A program made the position numbers and the translations under genes. The notes beneath the pieces were generated by a model, which saw nothing but the letters and a program-made list of their open reading frames with translations, did no database searches and was not told the DNA's origin. A stretch of 64,000 nt of DNA from CAZELM01 sp964512995 (GTDB lineage: Bacteria; CSSED10-310): the NCBI GenBank assembly GCA_964512995.1, contig CAZELM010000013.1:1-64000 (forward strand). Direction: 5' to 3'. This document shows, piece after piece, positions 6,950-15,289 of this stretch. The number at the start of each line of letters is the position of its first letter. Positions within the stretch are counted from its first letter, which is position 1.

Positions 6950-8983
6950 ATGAACAAGCCGGATAAAGCTTATTGGGACAAGATCACGGTGAGATTATCT
7001 TCAAAGGATCGATCTGAACGGGCAGCAGCGATTCAGGAATTGGCAAAACGGGATGAAATTCAAGCGATTCGGCTGCTGCTCAGTGGTTTGAAAGATTTCA
7101 GTTCATCCAATCGAAAAATGATTGGAGATATATTAATTGAAAAAGACAATCCATTTGTTGTCAGTGGATTGATAGCACTCCTGGATTCCGATCAATTTTT
7201 ACTGAAACAAACAGCGAGTGATATTTTAAAGTCGATGTCACCCCAAAAAACAATTCCTGAAATCCAAAAACGAATCATGGATCCCAATCTCGACGAGTCA
7301 CTTCGGGTTGAACTGATCCCGATTTTGGCTAAGGGCGATTCCGAGGAATTGGAAGAGCTGTTTCGTTCATACCTTTCTTCGGGGAATGACGCAATAAAGA
7401 ATGCGGCAGTGAGAGGGCTTATTCAAGCCAATGCATCATGGCGATATCCGATCCTCCTTGATCTCCTGGATTCATCCGATGCAGAATTGGTTAATCAGGC
7501 TAAAGAAGGACTCGTCAAATATTCGCCTCCGGATGTACTCGATCGATTGGTCGAATTACTACGATTACCCGGAAGAAAAGGACTCTGTGCGCTGGAGATA
7601 TTATCTCGACTGAATAACAATCAAGTAGTCGAAAAATTGATTCCGTTAACGAGTGACGATAATTCGGTGATCAGAGAGCGGGTTTTAGTGTTGATAAACA
7701 GCTTGGATCCGGAGAAGGCGGCATATATCGCATCAAATATGCTCAATGATGAATCAGAGGAAATTCGCGGGAAAGCATTGGGGATTCTCGAGAGCCGCCC
7801 CTCTGAAATAGTTATCGCTGCGATGGAAGGATTGTTTCCGGGGGAGACAGAAAGCTTCAATGAGAATGGTGCCTATCTTTTGGCAAGAACGAATTCAGAA
7901 CCAGCTAAATTTTTCTTGGACATGGTTTTTCAAGGGATGGATGATATTCAAAGACGAGCATTGATGCGTGGGATCATTCGTGCAAATAGCCAGATATCCC
8001 AGGCATTCATTCAGGATCACATCAATGAAATCGAAGACATTGGAAGTGTTATTCCGGTATTTTCTCAGGAAAAGAATGCCGTTTTATATCTATTTCTTTT
8101 GGACCTGATTGAACAATCCGAGACTCCGGATTTGATACGAATGGAGTTGATACGGAATTATCGTCCGGAGATGAAAACTGTTTTGCTGGATAATCTGGAA
8201 GGTGCTCCAACGACGCGACAGAAGAATGCGATCCTTTTGCTCGCACGGGTTGGAGAGCCGGATGTGATCGAACGATTGAGAGTCTTCAAACCAGGCCATC
8301 CATTCTATGAAACTGTCCAGGATAGTATCGTGGAAATAGAATTTCGTCATCGCCTTCAAAGCAGAGGCTGGAATCCACGGAATAATAGTATAGAATCGAT
8401 CGAAGCGATAGCCTCATCGAAAGGTTGGAATTCAGCTAGTGGATTGTCACTGATGGAGCTTCTGAGAAGTTCGATTCGAACGTCAGGACTTGCTGCTCAA
8501 CGGAACCAATTGCAGGATGAACTCCAGAAGTTCGAAAAAGTAGTTCAATCCGCCGAGCCTAAAATTCGGAAAATCCGGGATTTTCTGGATCAGTCAAACC
8601 GGTTCAGGATGACACGTTTTTTATATCTTGGATTTACGATCATATTTATTTTGGGAGCCATGTATTGTTTTTACAGAAACTGGCAGAAAAACGCTGCGCC
8701 TTATTGGTATCCGTCCATGGTACTGTTCACGATATCGGGAGGAGTGATGGCTTTTCGGTTTAATCGGTATCAACAGAAGGTGATGAAATCGATTAATGTA
8801 AGTGATCCACAGAAGACATTATCAGAGTTAGAGGAGAAGGTACGGATTTCTCGTATGGATAGTGAGCCGACCCGATTGCGCCTGAAAGAGATCGATTCGC
8901 GGCTCTCCGAATTGAATGCAAACCGTGTTGAAAGAGATCTTGATAGCCTGATCAAAACCGTTGTTGAAATTCCGTTTGAATAA
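6950..8983 (+). CDS. HEAT-repeat protein with C-terminal membrane hairpin
   Basis: A 677-residue protein of unknown function. About residues 1-480 are a chain of HEAT/PBS-type helical repeats of about 30-35 residues (patterns such as 'V-x-G-L-I-A-L-L-D-S-D' and 'E-E-I-R-G-K-A-L-G-I-L-E'), a scaffold for protein-protein binding. Residues about 500-550 are a charged, probably coiled-coil stretch. Two membrane segments follow (about 555-577, FLYLGFTIIFILGAMYCF, and 583-603), then a second coiled coil up to the C-terminus. The large repeat domain has no signal peptide and should sit in the cytoplasm, anchored to the inner membrane by the hairpin. The start is ATG 6950 with GGAGGAG 6 bases upstream; GTG 6923 is an alternative without a site. 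Transcribed alone, facing the prepilin gene. Confidence 0.75.
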   Translation: MNKPDKAYWDKITVRLSSKDRSERAAAIQELAKRDEIQAIRLLLSGLKDFSSSNRKMIGDILIEKDNPFVVSGLIALLDSDQFLLKQTASDILKSMSPQKTIPEIQKRIMDPNLDESLRVELIPILAKGDSEELEELFRSYLSSGNDAIKNAAVRGLIQANASWRYPILLDLLDSSDAELVNQAKEGLVKYSPPDVLDRLVELLRLPGRKGLCALEILSRLNNNQVVEKLIPLTSDDNSVIRERVLVLINSLDPEKAAYIASNMLNDESEEIRGKALGILESRPSEIVIAAMEGLFPGETESFNENGAYLLARTNSEPAKFFLDMVFQGMDDIQRRALMRGIIRANSQISQAFIQDHINEIEDIGSVIPVFSQEKNAVLYLFLLDLIEQSETPDLIRMELIRNYRPEMKTVLLDNLEGAPTTRQKNAILLLARVGEPDVIERLRVFKPGHPFYETVQDSIVEIEFRHRLQSRGWNPRNNSIESIEAIASSKGWNSASGLSLMELLRSSIRTSGLAAQRNQLQDELQKFEKVVQSAEPKIRKIRDFLDQSNRFRMTRFLYLGFTIIFILGAMYCFYRNWQKNAAPYWYPSMVLFTISGGVMAFRFNRYQQKVMKSINVSDPQKTLSELEEKVRISRMDSEPTRLRLKEIDSRLSELNANRVERDLDSLIKTVVEIPFE

Positions 8984-9001
8984 CAAATCGTGAAAATAAA
9001 A

Positions 9002-9045
9002 AAGAACCTCCTTTGCGGATCCAGAACAAGATCCAGGAGGTTCTT
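9002..9045. terminator. bidirectional terminator between the HEAT gene and the prepilin gene
   Basis: AAGAACCTCCT (9002-9012) pairs with AGGAGGTTCTT (9035-9045), with an inner GGATC/GATCC pair. On the minus strand it is followed by a T-rich tract (complement of AAAATAAAAAA), a classic stop for the prepilin transcript. It also follows the plus-strand HEAT gene. Confidence 0.75.
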
Positions 9046-9080
9046 CGTAATTGGGTGAGCAGGTGATCGATACGTTCAGC

Positions 9081-9587
9081 CTAGTTTGCGGTTGACGGCA
9101 ATAGATAACTGCCCGTTTGTCCATTAACATCTGAGCCCCGGATTACTCCAGTTTCGTCAATATAAAATGTACGCAGTCCAGTACTGGCGTAAACAATGGG
9201 CCATGCAGTAGCACTCCACGTTTCAAATACCGGGAACATTTCTCCCGGTACAGCTACCGGTATTCCGGTTTGCATGGTGAACTTATAACCTCCCTTTATT
9301 CCCTTTGCCAGATTATCATCGATAAACGGCACCCCTCCAGCCCTGAATCCCGTACCAAGGATACTGAGATCAGTCGCATAAGTATGGGGTGTGCTGTTGT
9401 TATGATAATCGGTTTGCGCTGCCACAATCACCTTGCATGATCCGATCGCTCCTGCTTCGGCAGCCGTCATTCGAGCGCGCAGAAGATTTGGAACCGCACC
9501 GGCCATTATGATGATGATAATTGAAACAACAATCAGAATCTCTATTAACGTAAAACCTTGATCTTTCCTCATTGCTAATATTCTCAT
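9081..9587 (-). CDS. type IV prepilin-like (pseudopilin) protein
   Basis: A 168-residue class III-signal prepilin. A short basic leader (MRILAMRKDQG) ends at Gly11, and prepilin peptidase would cut before Phe12 in G|FTLIEILIVVSIIIIIMAGAVPN. The conserved Glu5 of the mature protein is present. The hydrophobic helix (mature residues 1-24) is followed by an amphipathic helix (LLRARMTAAEAGAIGSCKVI). The globular region resembles short pseudopilins with a Tyr-rich, Gly-rich beta sheet. Such proteins build type IV pili or type II secretion pseudopili. No assembly genes lie nearby, so it is an orphan pilin gene. A GGGGGA site lies 5 bases before the ATG, and a strong promoter lies at 9665-9692. Expression as an abundant monocistronic product is plausible. 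Confidence 0.88.
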   Translation of the reverse strand: MRILAMRKDQGFTLIEILIVVSIIIIIMAGAVPNLLRARMTAAEAGAIGSCKVIVAAQTDYHNNSTPHTYATDLSILGTGFRAGGVPFIDDNLAKGIKGGYKFTMQTGIPVAVPGEMFPVFETWSATAWPIVYASTGLRTFYIDETGVIRGSDVNGQTGSYLLPSTAN

Positions 9588-9664
9588 TCAAATCCCCCTT
9601 CAATGGAGCACAACATCATCCGTTCTCACACTAACCTTGCAAAATATGTACCTTTTAAAAATTC

Positions 9665-9692
9665 ATTGTAATGTCATTATTTTACTTGTCAA
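9665..9692 (-). promoter_or_regulatory. strong sigma70-type promoter for the prepilin gene
   Basis: On the minus strand a perfect TTGACA (9692-9687) is followed after 16 bases by TACAAT (9670-9665). The start of transcription would be near 9658, giving a 70-base leader. Confidence 0.65.
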
Positions 9693-9724
9693 AAATAAGA
9701 TGATAATACATACATGCATCTGAA

Positions 9725-9768
9725 ATAGACAATAATTGGCAACCGGATAGACAAAAATGGGCAATTGG
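9725..9768. repeat. 22-bp imperfect tandem duplication
   Basis: Two adjacent copies (9725-9746 and 9747-9768) share the pattern ATAGACAAnAATnGGCAAnnGG, differing at four positions. It lies upstream of the prepilin promoter and could be a paired regulator site. Confidence 0.5.
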
Positions 9769-10291
9769 AATTTATTTATCACAAATCGAATACCAATTGC
9801 ATTGTTTGTAAAAAGAAAGTTAACCCATTACTTCATTTGCATATATATCTATCAGTAATTACACCTCTCATGTTGCTGAGCTGATGTTCGGACGGGATTT
9901 TGTTTGATGAATGGATCTGTCTTCCGTGTAAATTTAAGGAGAGCAGATTGTATCCGAGCTTGAAGAATTGATTGAGAAAAACAGCGAGATCCAGATGTTA
10001 TTATTGCCATAGCAAAACAATTGCATTTCTTGAGATCATATACGTGTTATGATTATTGCATCGAGGATAGCCATCCGTCTGCACGATTCAGAAATGCAAG
10101 TGGTTGCCAACTGAAAAACAATCTCAGGCATAATAATTGCATACATCATTTCGGGAAATTTCATTTCTACCTATGGAATTTCTTGTCGTTGTAAGGGAGA
10201 TCCAGTGGTGATGGAGCTATCTTGAGATAATGCATGGAACATATTGCTCCCGATTGGGTTCGAACGGAATTATGATTGAGGAGGTTCGGAT

Positions 10292-11176
10292 ATGATACCA
10301 GTTGATTTGGTGCTGGCGGATATCATTGCAGGGTACCAAACTTTGAGCAGTTGTCGTGCCATCGCTTCTGTTGATATGCCTTATGGAAACAGTTTGAACA
10401 ATCATATTGTTGATATAGAGTTAATTATTTTGTTGTCTGAACAACTTGATGAGTCTATGCGAAAATCTGTGATCCAAAAAGTGGGTGATCTGTCAACACC
10501 GATCGAATCTTTCGATTTCCCTTATGTATGGGACCGATTCATCAGTGGAGGTTATTCGATTCTCGTATGGCATATCAGCCAGGATTGCATTTGCGACCAA
10601 ATTTCACGCATCACCCGGAACCAGAAACTCTGCGATCTGACATATATCTCATTGCTTCAGAACAGCAGAATTCAGTGGGATCCCAAACAGCAACTGAAAG
10701 TGTGGCAGCATTGGATTCAGCCGATTCCCGCTGATTATTTAAAATTTGTCCTCCCGTTTCTCTATGCGGATTCCGTTGCAATTGTCCATGAATTAAAAAA
10801 TGGCGTGTTTACACAGAATAATTTCTATACGGAATATAAATTTTTCACTGCAGTAGACCATTTGTGCAATATTGTTTTTCTATTGAACAACCAATATATG
10901 ACCATCAGTTGGAAGATTGTATCGATTTTGAAGAGGCTCAAAATTATTCCTGAGAATTTTATTACAGGAATTGAGACATTGTTTTCATCTACCCAACGAG
11001 ACACTGATGAACGATGGCGCTTGCTTGTTACATTAACCTATGATATTGGAAAATTGATGAAAAATCGTGGTGAATACAATATCAACTCTGCATGGAATAT
11101 GCTCCGGAATGATGCTCCATTTGTGTTTAACCAGGATGAATTCACAGATACCGAAAAATTTGCTCCCCGATCCTGA
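10292..11176 (+). CDS. hypothetical protein, possibly nucleotidyltransferase-like (DUF4037-type)
   Basis: A 294-residue soluble protein without signal peptide or membrane segment. The N-terminal 100 residues have the strand/helix rhythm of a nucleotidyltransferase fold, including a 'GNSLNNHIVDIELIILL' stretch where a GSxxxGxxDxxSDID motif would sit. The catalytic Gly-Ser and paired Asp residues are mostly missing, so it would be inactive if it belongs there. The C-terminal half (YKFFTAVDHLCNIVFLLNNQYMTISWK) recalls the DUF4037 'N-x-x-Y-x-P-x-x-K-W' region of such proteins. The start has a GAGGAGG site 8 bases upstream. The next gene begins 135 bases later in the same direction. I assign the family with low confidence and no function. 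Confidence 0.55.
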   Translation: MIPVDLVLADIIAGYQTLSSCRAIASVDMPYGNSLNNHIVDIELIILLSEQLDESMRKSVIQKVGDLSTPIESFDFPYVWDRFISGGYSILVWHISQDCICDQISRITRNQKLCDLTYISLLQNSRIQWDPKQQLKVWQHWIQPIPADYLKFVLPFLYADSVAIVHELKNGVFTQNNFYTEYKFFTAVDHLCNIVFLLNNQYMTISWKIVSILKRLKIIPENFITGIETLFSSTQRDTDERWRLLVTLTYDIGKLMKNRGEYNINSAWNMLRNDAPFVFNQDEFTDTEKFAPRS

Positions 11177-11311
11177 ACCCATGATTGCTTTTCTCCTTAT
11201 GTAATGAGATCCGTATTCACCATTTTCGAGATGATTCACATCTTGAGTGATGCCCGGTAAATCAACTCGTATCACGTTCAAGGCAGATTTATGAATCGGG
11301 AGAATTGGAAT

Positions 11312-13537
11312 ATGGCATTTCATCGGATTGCTACGACAATCGGAATAAGTATGCTATTGTCTTTAGGCAATGCTGCAGCTCAGGAACTGCTTCAGAACGC
11401 AAGTTTTGAAGAATGGACAGAGCAAGGGCTTCTGGTAGGGTGGATCGTTGAAAATACTGCAATCATCACACAGGAATCTGCTAATGTGCTCGATGGGGAG
11501 TATAGTATCCGACTGGAATCTCCTTCTACATCCAATCTGGGAGTATATCAACTGATACCGGTCAGTGAAGGTCTCACTTATTCTTTTTCCGCGGAGTTAC
11601 ATGGGATTACCGGCAACCACGATCTTGGACTCTATATAAACTGGCTCGATGAAAGCGGTGCGGTTATCACAGGATCCGGTACATTTTACAACAACACAGG
11701 TGGTGAGTTCGAACATGTGATATCCGGTGAGATCATCGCACCACTTGGAGCTGCTCAGGCACGCTGTCGAATCCGGTGTTATGCCGATAATGCTGTCGGT
11801 GGTTACGCCGATCTGGCCAGTTTTCGTTTCGTAGATAATCCCTCTACACCGACACCCACTCCCACCGGACCAACTCCCACCCCATCCCCAATTCCATCTG
11901 TGTCGATACACGACATCCAGTACACTATCAATCCATCCGGTGACTCACCCTACTTCGGACAGACCATCATCACCCAAGGTGTTGTCACGGCTTCTGAATC
12001 AGGAAATGACTATGTCTTCCTCCAGGACGGTCAGGGTCCATGGTCCGGGATCCTTCTATATCGGATTCAGACACCTGTCAGTGTGGGTGATCGGATTGAA
12101 GTCATGGGCATCGTCGAAGAATATTACAATATGACAGAACTCAATCCGGTGTTAGACTGCAGTATCGTTTCCAGTGGCCAGGTGATTCCTGTTCCGGAAA
12201 TACTCGACACAGCGGTCGTATCTGCTGAACAATGGGAAGGAGTGCTCGTTAGATCTGATGATGTGACCGTGACCCAGGCAGATCTTGGGTATGGTGAATG
12301 GGAAGTTGATGATGGATCGGGCTCATTACGGGTCGACGATATGTTTGGATATCAATATGAACCGGTAACAGGTGATTCGCTTCAACTCATCCAGGGACCC
12401 TGTCATTTCAATTTTGGCGTATTCAAAATTGAACCGCGTAATGATAATGACATCATTCCGGTTCCGATTACACCCACTGCCACGCCGGCCGGTTCGTCTC
12501 CCACTCCGACTGCGCTGCCATTTGTGAATATTTACGACATCCAATATACAACCGATCCCGCTGGTGCCTCTCCGTATGCAGGCCGGACTGTGGCAACGCA
12601 AGGGATTGTTACAGCTTGTGAAGAGGATAACTGGACAGTCTTCATTCAGGATGGGTCTGGTCCGTGGACAGGCATCATTCTGTATCATCCAACCATTCCT
12701 GTTGAACGAGGCGATCGGATTGAAGTCATTGCTGGAGTTACCGAGTATTACGGACTCACAGAGCTGGATCCTATTCTGTTCATGCAGATCATCGATCACG
12801 AAACAGAACCGACTGCTCAGATCATCAGCACCCATGAGATCGCTCACGAACAATGGGAATCTGTTCTGGTGCGGAGTGAACAGGTAACGGTAACGAATCC
12901 GGATACAGGATTCGGGCAATGGGAAATCACCGATGGTACAGGACCTGCAGATGTCGATGATTTGTTCACCTACTCCTATACACCCGTTCTGAATGATGTA
13001 TTATCGCATGTTCAAGGTGTCGTGCTTTTTCAGTTCGATGAATTCATGATCGAACCTCGTGATGATGGAGATATCGGCCGCATGGACACACCAACCCCTA
13101 CACCTCCCGCCAGTCGAACACCCACATTACCTCCCACTCCAACACCAACCCATTCACCACCACCTACTTCCATACCGACATGTCCCCGATTAGGCGTCAC
13201 CATTGAGATGCCCGACAATCATTTTACTCCCGGAGATATGTATTATCTGAACATTCAAATCTGTAATCCCACTTCAGTGACCTATACCGACATGCCGTTA
13301 TTCGTGATTCTGGATCTAGGGAATCAATTCTTTTTTGCTCCTCGATTCAATGATTTTGATTATTATTCGGTGACCGTCACACCCAATCAGTCCATTTTAC
13401 CTGTTTTACCTGAATTCAACTGGCCGGATGGCACGGGCGAGGCATCCGGAATCATGTGGTATGCAGGATTTACTACGCAGGATTTCAGTGAATTATGGGG
13501 AGAGATGGATGATTTCATGTGGGGCTGGGGACGATAG
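11312..13537 (+). CDS. secreted multidomain protein: CBM-like domain, two OB-like repeats, Pro/Thr linkers
   Basis: A 741-residue exported protein. A signal peptide (about residues 1-24, ending in GNAAAQ) is followed by a jelly-roll-like domain with the N-A-S-F-E-E-W opening typical of carbohydrate-binding modules. Then come a Pro/Thr linker (178-193), an OB-like domain (196-383), a linker (383-403), a second copy of the same domain (403-588), a third Pro/Thr linker (591-623), and a C-terminal beta domain rich in aromatic residues (623-741). Each OB-like copy starts IxDIQYTxxPxGxSPYxGxT and contains QDGxGPWxGI, as seen in domains flanking secreted nucleases; no catalytic domain is visible. 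I chose ATG 11312 because GGGAG lies 9 bases upstream and it gives a normal signal peptide; ATG 11291 is an alternative. Likely a surface or matrix adhesin. Confidence 0.7.
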   Translation: MAFHRIATTIGISMLLSLGNAAAQELLQNASFEEWTEQGLLVGWIVENTAIITQESANVLDGEYSIRLESPSTSNLGVYQLIPVSEGLTYSFSAELHGITGNHDLGLYINWLDESGAVITGSGTFYNNTGGEFEHVISGEIIAPLGAAQARCRIRCYADNAVGGYADLASFRFVDNPSTPTPTPTGPTPTPSPIPSVSIHDIQYTINPSGDSPYFGQTIITQGVVTASESGNDYVFLQDGQGPWSGILLYRIQTPVSVGDRIEVMGIVEEYYNMTELNPVLDCSIVSSGQVIPVPEILDTAVVSAEQWEGVLVRSDDVTVTQADLGYGEWEVDDGSGSLRVDDMFGYQYEPVTGDSLQLIQGPCHFNFGVFKIEPRNDNDIIPVPITPTATPAGSSPTPTALPFVNIYDIQYTTDPAGASPYAGRTVATQGIVTACEEDNWTVFIQDGSGPWTGIILYHPTIPVERGDRIEVIAGVTEYYGLTELDPILFMQIIDHETEPTAQIISTHEIAHEQWESVLVRSEQVTVTNPDTGFGQWEITDGTGPADVDDLFTYSYTPVLNDVLSHVQGVVLFQFDEFMIEPRDDGDIGRMDTPTPTPPASRTPTLPPTPTPTHSPPPTSIPTCPRLGVTIEMPDNHFTPGDMYYLNIQICNPTSVTYTDMPLFVILDLGNQFFFAPRFNDFDYYSVTVTPNQSILPVLPEFNWPDGTGEASGIMWYAGFTTQDFSELWGEMDDFMWGWGR

Positions 13538-13623
13538 CTTGTCTATTCCACTTGATTCGTAATAGATGATATCCAGCGGAGTTGGAGATGACATGAATGT
13601 GACACAGTCGTTTTTTTCGATGA

Positions 13624-15135
13624 CTATTTTTCAACACCCTTGGAGGAGTTGGCGGATTGCGTTTTATTTGTCTTATCGCTCCCCCAAAGCAGAAATTTCC
13701 AGAATTTGCGGAACGATTTGAGTGTGCGCCGGGCTTCATCCGGATGAGTGATCATCTGTTTGAGTTTAAATATCAGATACTGGGGTCGAAGATAAAACTC
13801 CCGCCGGGCTCTGTCGCAAAAAGCAACTAATGTGTCATTGGACAACTCGGGTCGTTCGACCACACAATTATGCAATCCATCCGGTGTGAGCCAGTTTCGA
13901 AAATCTTCAGTCAATAAATAACCTTCATCTTTGGCCCATTGATATGCTTCGGTACCTGGATAGACCATCAATGGAAAAAACTGAGCCGTATCGGTGTTGA
14001 GTTCTTTGGCAAATGCCAGCGTTTCCTCTAATGTCTGACGTGTCTCTCCGGGCAGTCCAACCAGGTAGCAACCGTGGATCATGATACCTGCTTTCTTGGC
14101 ATCTTTTACAAATTGTTTACTCTGAGAAAGGTTGAGTTGTTTGTGCATCCGATCGAGAATCCCTTGATTACCGGATTCAAATCCCACACACAATAACCGG
14201 CAACCCCCCTTTTTCAAACTACAGAGCGTTTCATAATCCACATCCGCCCGGGAATTGGCTGTAAATCCGATTTTTATTCCTCGTTCGATCTTGCGCTGCA
14301 TCAGTTTGCGGCATCGGTCCCGGTTCAGAGTCATGGTATCATCTTCAATAAATAGTTCCTTGACTTCCGGGAAATGTTGTTCCACATACTCCCATTCATC
14401 CAGAACGCGTTCGATGTCCCGCGTCCGGATATGATGCCCGGTCATATTCTGGGGATAAACGCAATAAATACAACGATGTGCACACCCTCTCCCGGTGATC
14501 AGAGTCACTTCCGGGTATCGGGCGATCGAGTAAAAATAATCCGTCACATTCAAAAATCGATGATAGACCTCTGCAACCATCGGCAGTGAATCGAGATCTT
14601 CAATGACGGGTCGGGGGGGGTTGACATGGATCGTCCCATTGTCACGAAAGGCGATTCCTAAAATATTTTTCCATTCCGATTTCGGCTGGAATGCCTTTGA
14701 AGCCAGTTCCACCAAGGTTCGATCGTATTCACCCATCACCACAACATCCGCGGATGCACTGGATTGCAATGTTCGTTCTGGAAGAGCTGATACGTGGACT
14801 CCAACATAGACCGTGATAATGTCAGGCTTCACCAACTTGGCAAGTTCACCGATTGATAAATCATTATGAATGCTGGGAGTCGATGTGGCGATCACAATCA
14901 TATCCGGCGTGGTGCTTCGGATATATTCCCGAACATGATCCGCTGTCCAGTTCCTCGCAATACCATCGATCAGTTCAGTGTCATGCCCCGCCTGAATCAG
15001 TGCTCCAGTACCGTAAGCCAGCCACATGGGATAATAGATTGTCCCACTCTTCGTCACTGCAGGACTGCGTTGTTCGCGGGAGAATTGTTTCAGAAACGGC
15101 GGGTTCAAACATACTATTTTCATGCTCTTCCTCAT
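13624..15135 (-). CDS. radical SAM protein with N-terminal B12-binding-like domain
   Basis: A protein of about 503 residues of the B12-binding/radical SAM (class B, BchE-like) family. The Rossmann-like N-terminal half spans roughly residues 1-170; no canonical cobalamin DxHxxG motif is seen. The radical SAM barrel carries CAHRCIYC at about residues 218-225, a CxxxCxxC cluster site. The later GLPGETRQTLEETL and YPGTEAYQWAK motifs are typical of the family. These enzymes perform methyl transfers or ring rearrangements, often on lipids, sugars or peptides. ATG 15135 has GGAAAG just upstream; ATG 15123 is an alternative. It is divergent from a related gene at 15290, and both neighbour a glycan-export cluster, which suggests modification of a surface glycan or lipid. 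Substrate unknown. Confidence 0.85.
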   Translation of the reverse strand: MRKSMKIVCLNPPFLKQFSREQRSPAVTKSGTIYYPMWLAYGTGALIQAGHDTELIDGIARNWTADHVREYIRSTTPDMIVIATSTPSIHNDLSIGELAKLVKPDIITVYVGVHVSALPERTLQSSASADVVVMGEYDRTLVELASKAFQPKSEWKNILGIAFRDNGTIHVNPPRPVIEDLDSLPMVAEVYHRFLNVTDYFYSIARYPEVTLITGRGCAHRCIYCVYPQNMTGHHIRTRDIERVLDEWEYVEQHFPEVKELFIEDDTMTLNRDRCRKLMQRKIERGIKIGFTANSRADVDYETLCSLKKGGCRLLCVGFESGNQGILDRMHKQLNLSQSKQFVKDAKKAGIMIHGCYLVGLPGETRQTLEETLAFAKELNTDTAQFFPLMVYPGTEAYQWAKDEGYLLTEDFRNWLTPDGLHNCVVERPELSNDTLVAFCDRARREFYLRPQYLIFKLKQMITHPDEARRTLKSFRKFWKFLLWGSDKTNKTQSANSSKGVEK

Positions 15136-15289
15136 ACTCTTTCCGGTATCATCTTTATTCCCTGGGAGTAGATGTGTCAACAATCTGCCCGAGAAATTCT
15201 AATGACTTCGGTTAATCGGGTTTGACGTTCCAACGCTTCGATTCTATAATTTCCTGGTAATCGAGGTTCAGAAATGGAGTATTGTCATT

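Larger units (their letters stand above)
9588..10291. other. 704-base intergenic region, divergent promoters
   Basis: No convincing gene. It holds the prepilin promoter (9665-9692, minus strand) and a 22-bp imperfect tandem duplication (9725-9768). The rest is AT-rich with no repeats that I can see. Its length between divergent genes could hide a small RNA, but no terminator-like hairpin was found to support one. Confidence 0.4.

Noticed and set aside
10250..10275. GGTTCGAA resembling a tRNA T-arm
   Set aside because: No matching acceptor stem, anticodon arm or D-arm around it.
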